From: CAZKBP01 sp964551015 | GTDB lineage: Bacteria > Bacteroidota > Bacteroidia > Cytophagales > Microscillaceae | Reading direction: 5' to 3' | Assembly: GCA_964551015.1 (NCBI GenBank) | Contig: CAZKBP010000019.1 | Coordinates: 44,515 to 108,514 of the forward strand | Length of the DNA: 64,000 nt | In this document: piece by piece, positions 1 through 9,380 of the stretch | Position numbering within the stretch: position 1 is the first letter of the stretch | Layout: each line of letters begins with the position of its first letter | The notes under the pieces: generated by a model | Database searches by the model: none | Told to the model about the DNA's origin: nothing | The model's input: the letters and a program-made list of their open reading frames with translations, nothing else | Position numbers and translations under genes: made by a program

Positions 1-1715
1 GAAAGATCTGTAGAATAGACCGCTGCACTTGCTCCAACTACGTGATACTGCAAAACAGCAAGTAAAGCCGAGGCGTCAATTTCTGAAATACCGCTTACAC
101 CCAAGCGAGCATAGAGATTTTCAAAAGCTTGATCCGTAGGCGCGAAAAGCGTAAAAGGTCCTTCGGTTGAAAATAATTGGACCAAGCCTGCCTGAGTAGC
201 CGGGTCTTGATCTACTTTAAGTACCGCTTCTGTTAATTGGGTAAAGCTTCCCTGAGCATTCAAATTAATGAGTAAATCGCTCAGGGTTCCGTTCTCAGGA
301 AATTGTAATTCAGGTGTAAGGATCACTTTATCCAGCAGGTAGAAGAATCCATTTTTGGCTCGATTCATCTGAGGTACCGTAACGGCAATATTTTGTTCCG
401 GATTAGAAGGATTAATAAACGCTTGAACTGGGCTGTGCGGATCATCATTCAAAGCTAAGAAAAAAGCTTGTTCTTCTAGGGTAACAATCGGCCCCTCACT
501 CAAAGACGCCAGTGGGGAAGCAACTGCGTGATAGCTAATCACATCATTGATTTGCTCCGCGCTGAGTGTAGAAAGCGCATTTTCGTCTAAGCCAGTATTC
601 GCAAAAGCAGCGTCATTGGGGATAAATACCGTCAGTTCGGCCTCAGGATTATTGAGAGCCTCGCTAAGACCTGCTACCTCTACACCTAATTCTAATAGAC
701 TCAGGTCTTTACCTAATTGTACCAATTGACCCAAAGTAAAATCCTCAGGATTGATCAAGACCTCGTCTATTTGATGAATCACTCCGTTGGTAGCAAAAAT
801 ATCGCGTACGTTGAGAGAAATTTCACTCAGATTGAAAGTCTGTAAAACCAAGCGATTTCCTTCTCCTCGCTCTACTCGATAGGAGGCTTCTCTAAGCGTA
901 GGGATGTCTACATCCTCTCTCAAATCAGTACTAAACACCGTTCCTGCCACCACGTGATAAAGAATGACTTGCTGGAGCAAAGCTTGCGGTACCTCCTCAA
1001 AATCAACTCCCAAGCGTCTGAAGAATGCCTCAAAAGCAGCATCACTGGGAGCAAAAACCGTAAAGTTCTCTTCTCCGGAAAGGGTCTCAACCAAATCCAA
1101 AACTTGAACTGCTGCCAAAAGGCTCCTGAATTCGGGAGTATTCTCATCTTGGGCGGCATTCACTACGATTTCAGCGAGATTAAGCGTGGGCTGTATCAGG
1201 ACTTGATCTATTTTTTGAATCACTCCATTTTTAGCACGAATATCTTTTTTGATAATTTCCGTATTTCCATTCACGAAAAAATGCGGAGCCAAGGCCGTAT
1301 TGATAAAAACATCTGCACCAATCAAGGTGTGAATACTGATTCCTTCGTCAAAAGTCTTACTCTTGAATTCTCCTTCCGCCACGTGGTAAAGCAACACATC
1401 ACGAAGTATTTCAGGGTCAGCTTCCATGATGGCCTCGGCGTTCTCAAAGCCTAATGCTTGAAAAGCAGCATTATTTGGAGCAAATACCGTCAGCTCTTCG
1501 CCCTCGATCAAGGCTTCTTCCAGTCCAGCTCGGGCGATAGCCACTGCTAACAAGTGAAGATCAGAGTCATTGGCGACAACTTCTAAGATGTTTTTTTTAG
1601 AAGAGCCTCCTCCTGGAAAAGGAAGGTTATCAATAATTTCACAGGCACTCGTAGCGAATAAGCATAGAAACACAACTAAGGTATGTCCCTTGCGAAACTT
1701 TTTTTGGATCTGCAT
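1..1715 (-). CDS. FAS1 (fasciclin) multi-domain lipoprotein, C-terminus cut by window edge
   Basis: About 571 codons are open from the ATG at 1715 to the left edge with no stop, so the C-terminus is missing. The N-terminus is a lipoprotein signal with a Ser-Ala-Cys lipobox (Cys25). At least four FAS1 domains follow. Each opens with the family's H1-like signature (LTVFAPNNAAFQAL near residue 75, then FTVFAPSDAAFEAF, LTVFIPNDAAFANT and FTLFAPTDQAFENL) and each carries a later YHV-type motif. FAS1 domains mediate adhesion to surfaces or matrix, so a cell-surface adhesion role is inferred. The gene stands alone, 221 bp downstream of the sulfatase stop on the same strand. The family call is secure; the ligand and full length are unknown. 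Confidence 0.93.
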   Translation of the reverse strand, partial: MQIQKKFRKGHTLVVFLCLFATSACEIIDNLPFPGGGSSKKNILEVVANDSDLHLLAVAIARAGLEEALIEGEELTVFAPNNAAFQALGFENAEAIMEADPEILRDVLLYHVAEGEFKSKTFDEGISIHTLIGADVFINTALAPHFFVNGNTEIIKKDIRAKNGVIQKIDQVLIQPTLNLAEIVVNAAQDENTPEFRSLLAAVQVLDLVETLSGEENFTVFAPSDAAFEAFFRRLGVDFEEVPQALLQQVILYHVVAGTVFSTDLREDVDIPTLREASYRVERGEGNRLVLQTFNLSEISLNVRDIFATNGVIHQIDEVLINPEDFTLGQLVQLGKDLSLLELGVEVAGLSEALNNPEAELTVFIPNDAAFANTGLDENALSTLSAEQINDVISYHAVASPLASLSEGPIVTLEEQAFFLALNDDPHSPVQAFINPSNPEQNIAVTVPQMNRAKNGFFYLLDKVILTPELQFPENGTLSDLLINLNAQGSFTQLTEAVLKVDQDPATQAGLVQLFSTEGPFTLFAPTDQAFENLYARLGVSGISEIDASALLAVLQYHVVGASAAVYSTDL

Positions 1716-1936
1716 AAGGATTATTTTTTTTGGTTAAAAAGAATAAAAAGGACAAAAGATAGAAGCGCTTCTATAGTAAGAGAGCCGGAGAAAAGGAAAT
1801 TGGTTGGAATTAGAAAAGCTCGAAAAGAAATTTTTTAGAAAAATGCCCCATCTTCAAGTGAGCATTCATCCTAAACTAAGAAATAATCGGAACAAAGCTC
1901 TAAAAAGAAAAACGAACCATCTACAAAGAATCCAAG

Positions 1937-3349
1937 TCAATCAGGGAGCCAAATTTTAAGCCGAGATATGACAGCTTGATAAGCTGTATCTTGGGCTATG
2001 TTTTTCCATTCGTGCGGATCACTTTGGTGGTCATAGAGTTCTTCGGAGCCATCTCGATAGCGGATATAGCGCCATCTTCGGTCGCGTAAAGCATAATTCC
2101 CTTGTCCATAAGTAGTCAGGGTGGGCTTTTGGCGAGGTAAGGCAGGATTTTTAATCCAAGGTTTTAAACTCTCACCGTCCAGCCATAGAGAGTCATAAGA
2201 TAGCTCACACAGATCCGCCAAAGTAGGATAGATATCCAGTAGGCTTACGGGCGCTTTACATATCCCACCTTCTCGGCCAAGCTTGGGTACTTTGAACATC
2301 AGGAGACTGCGGGTGGATTCTTCCCAGAGTGTTCTTTTCTCCCAGTGCTGTTTTTCACCCAAGTGTAGCCCATGGTCGCTGACCAGACACAAGATGGTAT
2401 TGTTTGCGTAGGGGCTTGCTTCCAGAGCTTGTATTACCCTACCTACTAGGTAATCCATGTAACTAATTGAGGCAAGGTAGGCTTTGACTATATTTTGCCA
2501 TTCCCCTACTCCAATCACTTTCTGGTGATTTGCTCCGGTCAGAGCTATTTGTTTGCCCAGAGTGGGGATGTCTTCCAAGTCATCGGCAAGCGTCTCAGGT
2601 AATAAAATCGTGGTGGTGTCATAAATATCAAAAAAGCGAGCAGGAGCTACCAAGGGCAGGTGAGGTCGGTAAATGCCATAGGCCAAGAAGAAGGGTTGGA
2701 ACTGTGTACTTTCCAACTGTCTAATCAGGTATTCTAAGCCCTGGTGGTCGGGAAGATCAAAGTCATCACCTTTCCAAATTTCATAATTAAAAAACCGTGG
2801 AGAAGGGTGATTTACCCTTTCTCCCAAACTCTGGTCAATCGGGAAGGGTCCGTAGCCCTTGTCCCGTAGATGCATATCGTCCCAGATTTGCTTCAAGCGA
2901 TCCGCATCGGGAAGAGAATAGGGATTATCATGGTGGACTTTACCAATCCAATACGTTTTATAACCATTTTGATGAAAAAGCTCAGGGAGAAGTATTGCCT
3001 CTCTGGCCAGAGGAGCATCATTCCAATGATTCTCATTGGTGTAAATCCCTGTACGATGTGGAGCCCTTCCCGTGAGTATGGACGCCCGCGAAGGGCCACA
3101 AACGGGTGCTACGCAATGGGCATTACTAAACAAGATACTTTCTTGCATCAGGCGATCCAAATGAGGGGTTTGTACCTGAGGATGCCCTCCCAAAGGGCCT
3201 ACCCAATCATTGAGATCATCTACGATGATTAGAATGACATTCGTTTTGAAAACGGCTTGCTCGGGATGATAAGTGCATCTGGTGAGGAATAGTAAACTGA
3301 CAAAATTCAGGATATTAATCAAAAAAAGCTGGTTGCGTTTCCCTTTCAT
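1937..3349 (-). CDS. Sulfatase, iduronate-2-sulfatase-like lipoprotein
   Basis: A 470-residue arylsulfatase-superfamily protein. The signal sequence ends in LTRC (Cys25), suggesting a lipid-anchored envelope enzyme. Metal-binding Asp44-Asp45 lie in IIVDDLNDW. The Cys-type maturation motif CGPSR starts at Cys84, the residue converted to formylglycine, and is followed by LTGRAPHRTG. A second metal pair Asp325-His326 lies in SDHGLHLGEKQHW. It would hydrolyse sulfate esters, probably on a sugar; the substrate cannot be read from sequence. Its ATG overlaps the TGA of the upstream DUF6311-type gene by four bases (ATGA), so the two are probably translationally coupled. Maturation needs a formylglycine-generating enzyme or anSME, and none is recognised in this window. 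Confidence 0.93.
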   Translation of the reverse strand: MKGKRNQLFLINILNFVSLLFLTRCTYHPEQAVFKTNVILIIVDDLNDWVGPLGGHPQVQTPHLDRLMQESILFSNAHCVAPVCGPSRASILTGRAPHRTGIYTNENHWNDAPLAREAILLPELFHQNGYKTYWIGKVHHDNPYSLPDADRLKQIWDDMHLRDKGYGPFPIDQSLGERVNHPSPRFFNYEIWKGDDFDLPDHQGLEYLIRQLESTQFQPFFLAYGIYRPHLPLVAPARFFDIYDTTTILLPETLADDLEDIPTLGKQIALTGANHQKVIGVGEWQNIVKAYLASISYMDYLVGRVIQALEASPYANNTILCLVSDHGLHLGEKQHWEKRTLWEESTRSLLMFKVPKLGREGGICKAPVSLLDIYPTLADLCELSYDSLWLDGESLKPWIKNPALPRQKPTLTTYGQGNYALRDRRWRYIRYRDGSEELYDHQSDPHEWKNIAQDTAYQAVISRLKIWLPD

Positions 3350-6207
3350 TGTTTTAGGATTTGGTCAGTCCAAGTTAAGCTTTCTTGACTATTTTTAAAA
3401 TGTTCGATATAGATTCCGACTTGATATTGGTCTGATTTTAATTTTGCCTTAGAAATTTTCAGTTGAAATCCACTGTGGTCCAAAAGTGGGTTATCAAAGT
3501 GTTTACTCACGTCTTCACGGAGTACTGGTTTGGTAGATATTAGATATTGGCGCTGACCTGAGCGCAAAGCAATTTTAATTTGCGTATCTTGTGTGTTGGT
3601 TTTTGGGAGAAAAGCCCAACCTTTGAGTCTTACAAATTCAGGCGAGTGTTCTTGCTCCAAGTGATATCGAATTTTTTCCTCACTTGATGGGAGATTCTTT
3701 ACTAACTTCCATTTTTGAGATTGCAGAGGAATCTTGTATCCCGTCCAAGCAAAGTAAGACTCACCTCTGAGCGTATCTGACAAGTACAATCCGACTTGGT
3801 AATCTCCATCTTGAAAAGCAGACTTATCCACGGAAACACGATAACCAGTATGATTTAATTGCTCATTTTGAAAAGATTCTCCAACATCTGGTCTAAATAC
3901 GGTTTGGGTAGGTATTTTGTAAATTTGATTTTCTGATGCAAAAATTAGAGAAATTTGCTGATGATTAGCTTGATAATGATTAGGAAAAGCCCAACCTTTA
4001 CAAGAAAAAGTGCCCTCACCATCTTCATAAGAGAATGAATATTTCAAGTTTTTAGTAAGCGATGGTACAATTTCTAGATGCTCTGGTTTTGAGACAGATA
4101 TCTCTACATTTTCCTGCGTGATTATATAAGATGAGGATCCCTGCTCACCATCAGTAATGTACAAGCCTACTTGGTAAACCCCGGGTTCTAATTGATCTTT
4201 CGTGAAAGTATTGACAAAACCAGATCTCAATAGACGTTGGTTTTGAAAATGCGTGGCTATGTCTGGTCTCTCTATTTTTAGAGATTGACTTTTATAAATT
4301 TCTCCACTCCCTGCAATCAATAATAAAGAGGTGTTGTTATCCTGTGAGTTGTTATCATTCTCTACAAAGGCCCAGCCTGAAAGATACACATAATCTGTTT
4401 TGGAGATTAGCTCATCGAAAGCGTATTTTATTTTCCGGGAGGTATCAATTGGAGCCTCCTTGGTCTTTTCTAGACTTGAGGGCTCGTAGGAGGCTGGTAA
4501 TTTTGTGATTGCTTGAGGATTTTCACGAATTAACTTCAAAAAAATATCATCTTTTTTGCTGGCAGGATAAAATAAATCGTATCCATCTAAATGAAAATAA
4601 CGAAGAGTTCCCAAACGCATGGGAACCAAGAATCGCCAGCGATGTGCTGGGATGGAAACAAAAAGAAGAGAGGTATCTTGTATTTCATTGTTGATCAATT
4701 TTGCTTGAATATCTTTTCTAGAATTATTTATTTCTAATCCATTTGCCCGAGCCACGTAGCCAAGGTTAATTGCGTTTCTCGCTTCGGCAGCAAAACGTGA
4801 AAAATATATATAATCATGTTTGGAAAGATAATTGGCTTCGTATGGTGGGTAAAATGAAATCTTCCCGAAGTTTTTGAAAACAGCTCTCCAAGAATCTTCC
4901 GAAAGGGGAATGTTGTATGTCTGGTTTTTAAACTTTTTTGCCTGAAGGAAAGGCCGTAAATCATAAATTTGAATCGTGAAAGCCAAGATAATTAGCAAAT
5001 GTGCTATGATTTTGCGAGGAAAAAACTGCCACACTACGTACAAAGCTCCCACCAAAATGAAATAATAAACCAGCCAAAAAAAACGAGCACTAGCCCGGAA
5101 GATATTACCCAATTTTAGCAAGAAATCTGGCCAAGGCATTTCTAAAACAACTTGGTCGTGCCAAGTGACCCGATTAGTGACGGAGAAAACCAACAACAGG
5201 AAAGCAAAAATGAATAGCAGCAAAATTTTATAATTCGCTTTTTTCAGGCTTCTTATTCTAATAAAGCCAAAAAAAACTGTCAAAATTACCAACAAAATTA
5301 CCCCAGCCCCCAAATACATGAAGCTCTCGTACTGATGCCAACTTACCGCTGGGTAGCTGGGTAGTAGCCTGGAATAGCCCCAGGGGTTAAAGAGGGCATC
5401 GAGATTCAGACTGTAGAGCCCGTAAGCCTGAGCTACCTCGTAGGTTTCTCTATTTTCTAGACCAATGTAGCCCACAGTCACCCAAACCAAGAGCAGAGAT
5501 GCCAAACTCGAACCTAGATAGCCCAGAAAACCCTTCCACGTGATTTGCTGCTCGGCAATCCATATTTTGAGCAGATTAAAAAATAAGAATCCCCCAATCA
5601 TGGAACAGAGATAAGGATTCAATAAAGCGCTGATTATCAGTAAAGTCCATTGATACCAGAAGATACCACGAAGTGAATGCTGACGTGAATCCAACAAGTA
5701 CACCCAGAGATTAAGAATAATCAACCAATGTGCACACAAGGCCGGATGAATATCCCGGTGGATGAGTACCGGATTAAAGACCAAAAACAAAACCGCAAGG
5801 ATAAGTAGCCAGCCTCGGAAACCCAAATGGTGAAACAGCTTCCTCGCCGACCACGCCATCAAAAGATGACACGAAAATAACCAAAATCCCAGATACTGAA
5901 AATTTTCGGGTAGTAAAGGCGACAATAATTTGAGAGGAATCGCCAAGAGAGGAATGGAGTCGGTAAAACCCACGTTCGTACCAATGGGGTAATAGTAATT
6001 CTGAATACTACCCAGCGGGAAAGTCCAGGGCTCGAAACGATAAAAGTACCAGCCCAGATAATGAGTCGCCCAATCGTCTCGCATCAACCAAGCCGTTTTG
6101 GTAGGTAATAAAATCTGCAAACCATAACGCTGGTGATAGAAAAGAAGAATCAGTAAAAAATAGATGCCCCCTTCTAAAAAACTAACTCGAGCCGGATTAG
6201 CGTCCAT
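3346..6207 (-). CDS. DUF6311-type polytopic membrane protein with three C-terminal repeat domains
   Basis: About 953 residues from the ATG at 6207. An in-frame upstream ATG at 6270 would overlap the preceding gene by 74 bases and is less likely. The N-terminal half has about ten hydrophobic segments with a conserved loop (RDDWATHYLGWYF, YYYPIGTNVGFTDSIPLLAI) resembling the DUF6311 or mannosyltransferase-like membrane family, which suggests a lipid-linked sugar transferase. The soluble C-terminal part holds three copies of a module of about 110-125 residues (roughly 593-720, 721-844, 845-953). Each has GWAF near its start, an R-x-D-[IV] segment, a [ST]-G-[FY] segment and YQVG[LI]YI near its end. 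It lies between a GT2 gene and the sulfatase in an overlapping operon. Function is not established. Confidence 0.82.
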   Translation of the reverse strand: MDANPARVSFLEGGIYFLLILLFYHQRYGLQILLPTKTAWLMRDDWATHYLGWYFYRFEPWTFPLGSIQNYYYPIGTNVGFTDSIPLLAIPLKLLSPLLPENFQYLGFWLFSCHLLMAWSARKLFHHLGFRGWLLILAVLFLVFNPVLIHRDIHPALCAHWLIILNLWVYLLDSRQHSLRGIFWYQWTLLIISALLNPYLCSMIGGFLFFNLLKIWIAEQQITWKGFLGYLGSSLASLLLVWVTVGYIGLENRETYEVAQAYGLYSLNLDALFNPWGYSRLLPSYPAVSWHQYESFMYLGAGVILLVILTVFFGFIRIRSLKKANYKILLLFIFAFLLLVFSVTNRVTWHDQVVLEMPWPDFLLKLGNIFRASARFFWLVYYFILVGALYVVWQFFPRKIIAHLLIILAFTIQIYDLRPFLQAKKFKNQTYNIPLSEDSWRAVFKNFGKISFYPPYEANYLSKHDYIYFSRFAAEARNAINLGYVARANGLEINNSRKDIQAKLINNEIQDTSLLFVSIPAHRWRFLVPMRLGTLRYFHLDGYDLFYPASKKDDIFLKLIRENPQAITKLPASYEPSSLEKTKEAPIDTSRKIKYAFDELISKTDYVYLSGWAFVENDNNSQDNNTSLLLIAGSGEIYKSQSLKIERPDIATHFQNQRLLRSGFVNTFTKDQLEPGVYQVGLYITDGEQGSSSYIITQENVEISVSKPEHLEIVPSLTKNLKYSFSYEDGEGTFSCKGWAFPNHYQANHQQISLIFASENQIYKIPTQTVFRPDVGESFQNEQLNHTGYRVSVDKSAFQDGDYQVGLYLSDTLRGESYFAWTGYKIPLQSQKWKLVKNLPSSEEKIRYHLEQEHSPEFVRLKGWAFLPKTNTQDTQIKIALRSGQRQYLISTKPVLREDVSKHFDNPLLDHSGFQLKISKAKLKSDQYQVGIYIEHFKNSQESLTWTDQILKQ

Positions 6208-6991
6208 TTCTCTGGTCTGAATTTGAAGGAATTTCCTCATCCTGATTAAGTAGTTGTGTTTTCTTTGCACGATAGACCAAGTATATTTTCAATAGATCAA
6301 ATGGGACTTGCAACATGTAAAGAAAAGAAACTTTCGAGTTTTTTTGATGAATCCAAGCTTCTACTGGAACTTCCAAAACGGATAGACGTGCCTTTTCTTC
6401 ACCCAATACTTGCATCAAGCGAAATAATAGTTCTATATCAAAGAGCCATTTACTTTGAAAGGGTTCTTTAAACAAGGCAGGAACCAAACTAGCCCGAAAT
6501 ACCTTCGCCCCACATTGCGTATCATAAACGGCCAAACCCAAAAGAAAGCTGGCAAGGGTAGCAAAGATCCGCCCCAGATAATGCCGATAAGCACTCCGCT
6601 CCACAACAGCACCTAACCTCTTGATACGCGACCCCATTACCAATAAATATTTCTCTTGGCTTAGTTGAATCAATCTTTGCATTTCCACGAGAGGTGTGGC
6701 AAAGTCAGCATCCATAAAGCTAATGGTAGCAAAATCTTCCCACTCTGCCGCTGCTAACATCCCGGTGCGTACAGCTTCTGCCTTTCCTTTGTTTTCTTGA
6801 GTAATTGCTCGAATGCGATTCTCACTGTTCTGTGCCAATTTATTCAGCAGGGGATAAGTCTGGTCGCGACTTCCATCATCTACTAAACAAAAATAATAAT
6901 TGGGATATTCCCTACAAAACGCCGCGATGGCCTTAGTGTCCAATCTGTGCTCTTCGTTGTAACAGGGTATTATGATACAATTTTTCTGCAT
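6197..6991 (-). CDS. Glycosyltransferase family 2, polyprenyl-phosphate sugar synthase-like
   Basis: A 264-residue GT-A enzyme. The N-terminus IIPCYNEEHRLD is followed by CLVDDGSRDQT and by the metal-binding motif FMDADFATP. The order and the short length match dolichyl/undecaprenyl-phosphate mannose or glucose synthases, which move a nucleotide-activated sugar to a lipid phosphate on the cytoplasmic face. No C-terminal membrane domain is present. The start overlaps the end of the methyltransferase gene by 22 bases, and its end overlaps the DUF6311-type gene by 11 bases. The pair could therefore act as lipid-sugar donor maker and membrane transferase; that pathway link is inferred from context. 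Confidence 0.88.
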   Translation of the reverse strand: MQKNCIIIPCYNEEHRLDTKAIAAFCREYPNYYFCLVDDGSRDQTYPLLNKLAQNSENRIRAITQENKGKAEAVRTGMLAAAEWEDFATISFMDADFATPLVEMQRLIQLSQEKYLLVMGSRIKRLGAVVERSAYRHYLGRIFATLASFLLGLAVYDTQCGAKVFRASLVPALFKEPFQSKWLFDIELLFRLMQVLGEEKARLSVLEVPVEAWIHQKNSKVSFLYMLQVPFDLLKIYLVYRAKKTQLLNQDEEIPSNSDQRNGR

Positions 6992-7770
6992 ATAGCATAG
7001 TTAGAAAGGCCCGGTAATTTCAGCCCCATTCTGTGCAAAAAGCGAGTCATTTTGAAATCCGTGATAAGAGCATTTTTTAGCAATAGGGTCTGTGTATTCC
7101 CTCCTTGCCAGGCTCCAATGCCCTGAGCTTGCCGTGGACGAGGATTGAGTTTTTCAATAAGCACGCGCACTCCTCTGGGAATGAGGAGGCTACTAAAAAA
7201 ATATCCTTCTTTGATTATTTCCAATCCGGCTTCGTGCATGTGTCTTTTGAGAGAAGCATTCGTGTATCGGCGGTAGTGTTCTAGAAAATAATCATGAGAG
7301 CAAAATAGTTGCTGAAAGGCAGGCACACTGATGATAAATAAAGTACCAGAGCTCATCTGCGGAAAGCTACTCAACCAACGCATAAAGCTAATATCGTCTT
7401 GAATATGCTCAATCACATCCAAGAGCAAAACAATATCAATATGAGGATAATTGCCCTTGTCTAGCGCATCTGGCAGGGAGGCGTAAATGTCAATCGAGCG
7501 ATTCTCGAATTTCTTCCGGAGATGCTGCAGCATCGTTTCTTCAAAAGAAATATCTACGGCTAGGAATCGTGAGGCAGGCATTCGCTCAGAAAGAGATTCC
7601 ACAAAAAAAGTATCTCCACAGCCCATATCCAGCACCGTACCCGTTTGAGCTTCGATTTGTGGCAAAAAATCTTGAAGAATCTGATAGACTACTTCCAAAC
7701 GAGCTTGCTCCCAAGGATGTCTTATCGCTTCGGGCTGCTTTTGATGAATCGCTGCTTCTTTTAAATCCAT
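6970..7770 (-). CDS. Class I SAM-dependent methyltransferase
   Basis: About 266 residues from the ATG at 7770; an alternative ATG at 7794 adds eight residues. SAM-binding motif I reads VLDMGCGDTFF, the acidic end of strand 2 is FLAVDIS, and the post-II motif is IVLLLDVIEHI, a layout typical of UbiE/BioC-like and sugar or lipid methyltransferases. It is first in an overlapping minus-strand set (methyltransferase, GT2, DUF6311-type, sulfatase), so a glycan or lipid-linked intermediate is the likely substrate. The family assignment is good; the substrate is unknown. Confidence 0.88.
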   Translation of the reverse strand: MDLKEAAIHQKQPEAIRHPWEQARLEVVYQILQDFLPQIEAQTGTVLDMGCGDTFFVESLSERMPASRFLAVDISFEETMLQHLRKKFENRSIDIYASLPDALDKGNYPHIDIVLLLDVIEHIQDDISFMRWLSSFPQMSSGTLFIISVPAFQQLFCSHDYFLEHYRRYTNASLKRHMHEAGLEIIKEGYFFSSLLIPRGVRVLIEKLNPRPRQAQGIGAWQGGNTQTLLLKNALITDFKMTRFLHRMGLKLPGLSNYAICRKIVS

Positions 7771-7811
7771 AATAAAGTATTGACATACAAACACTTCCTG
7801 ATAAAAGAAGC

Positions 7812-9326
7812 TTAATTTTTGATTACTCTCTTGACAATGTTACCCTTGGCGGAGCGAATTTCCAACCAATACATTCCAGCGGCCAAGTCTCGCAGATCTA
7901 AGCTTTTTTGGTCGACTCCTGTTTTTTTATACTGATATTGGCTCAGCTCTCTTCCCTGTGCATCTCTCACCCGAATCTGAAAATCACCCACGGTCGGGTC
8001 TGTGAGTTTGATATTCAATACTCCCGCAGAAGGATTGGGAAAGAAGTGAATGCCCTGTTCCAATTTCTCTTCTTCCAGACCTAGTACAATTGGATTATTC
8101 GGAACCGAGATACGAATGATTTTGTCATCATTCCCCTTGCCCGTGTTCGCTAATACCCCGTTTACCCCAGTGTTAGAGGTAGATACATAAATATCTCCTG
8201 AGGGCGAAATGCAAATATCTCTTAATCTACCAAATAGGCCATTGAAATAAGTTTCTTCCTGAACGATTTGCTTTCCGTCTTCACTCAGTGTCAGCACACG
8301 CATATCTCTTTCTTTTAGAGTCATCAGCAAAATCTTTCCTTCAAACTCGGGAATCAAATCAAAATTATAGAAATCCATACCCGAGGGAGCCACAGTAGGG
8401 GTCCAGGTCAAGAGTGGCTCTCTGATTTCATTCTCTTCACAGAAGGGCAATTCAGGCCCCACGTAGCCGTCCGTACCGGGTTGGGTATTACCATCACAAA
8501 AGCCGTGTACGTAAGGCCAACCGTAATTTTTACCTACCTCAATGATGTTAATTTCATCGTCCGTGCCAGGGCCATTTTCCGAACTGTATAGAATTTGCCC
8601 GTCTGGTGAGTACACCAAGCCCATGGCGTTTCGATGCCCCCAAGACCAAACATAGCTCCCCGGTATAGGATTGTCTTCAGGAACACTACCATCTAAGTTG
8701 ATTCTCAGGATTTTACCCACGATACTACTCGTATCTTGGGGAAGTTGTAGCTTACGAGCATCACCCGAGGTAAGCATGATTTTGTGGTCAGGACTTACTA
8801 CCATACGTCCGGAGTGATGGGCATTCTCAGAGCCTACTACATCAAGAATTATTTCTGGATCAATCAAGGTATCCTGAAGGGGATCAAAAGCATATTTGAC
8901 CAACTTGGAACGAATAGAAGAAGTATCTCCGAGTATAGCCAAATAATTATAAAATAAATAAACAAAAGGCTCTTGCTCGAACTCTGGATGGAGTACCATG
9001 CCAAATAAGCCTAGCTCAGGCCAGCGTGTTCCCGGAGTAAGCGTGGGATGTTCGTCAGTATGTACGTCTGGTAAGTTCAGAAGTATCTTTACTTCACCGG
9101 TCTCGGGATTCACTTTGCTCACTCTACCCACGGTAACTTCGGTATACCAAATCCAATTATCTGGCCCCCAGAGGATTTCCCAGGCGGGACTGGGTAAGTT
9201 CTGTACGATGGTCGTAGTATCCAAAAGGGTAGAATCTAGTTGAATTTGTGCTTGAGCTTTTGGGAAGAAAAGAAGTTGTAAACCTAAGTACAGCGTTATG
9301 GAGTAACAAAAGACTTTGGTGTTCAT
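7812..9326 (-). CDS. Secreted glucose/sorbosone dehydrogenase-like protein with type IX sorting domain
   Basis: A 504-residue protein. The signal peptide ends near QAQ (residues 1-27). A six-bladed propeller of the soluble PQQ-dependent aldose sugar dehydrogenase family follows, shown by ENAHHSGRMVVSPDHKI (with the family's active-site His), WSWGHRNAMGLVY, and DEINIIEVGKNYGWPYVHG. Such enzymes oxidise aldoses in the periplasm or outside the cell using PQQ and calcium. The last 75 residues (FFPNPSAGVLNIKL to VKRVIKN) are a classic type A T9SS C-terminal domain, so the protein should be exported across the outer membrane and processed. The gap to the downstream methyltransferase start is only 41 bases, so co-transcription is possible. 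Confidence 0.93.
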   Translation of the reverse strand: MNTKVFCYSITLYLGLQLLFFPKAQAQIQLDSTLLDTTTIVQNLPSPAWEILWGPDNWIWYTEVTVGRVSKVNPETGEVKILLNLPDVHTDEHPTLTPGTRWPELGLFGMVLHPEFEQEPFVYLFYNYLAILGDTSSIRSKLVKYAFDPLQDTLIDPEIILDVVGSENAHHSGRMVVSPDHKIMLTSGDARKLQLPQDTSSIVGKILRINLDGSVPEDNPIPGSYVWSWGHRNAMGLVYSPDGQILYSSENGPGTDDEINIIEVGKNYGWPYVHGFCDGNTQPGTDGYVGPELPFCEENEIREPLLTWTPTVAPSGMDFYNFDLIPEFEGKILLMTLKERDMRVLTLSEDGKQIVQEETYFNGLFGRLRDICISPSGDIYVSTSNTGVNGVLANTGKGNDDKIIRISVPNNPIVLGLEEEKLEQGIHFFPNPSAGVLNIKLTDPTVGDFQIRVRDAQGRELSQYQYKKTGVDQKSLDLRDLAAGMYWLEIRSAKGNIVKRVIKN

Positions 9327-9380
9327 AAAAATAGGTTTGAGTAGTTTTCAGAAATAGGATAGATAAGCAGAGAAGTTGGC

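Noticed and set aside
954..1454. Plus-strand open frame of 166 codons
   Set aside because: It lies wholly antisense to the FAS1 lipoprotein, whose four conserved domains establish the minus-strand frame.
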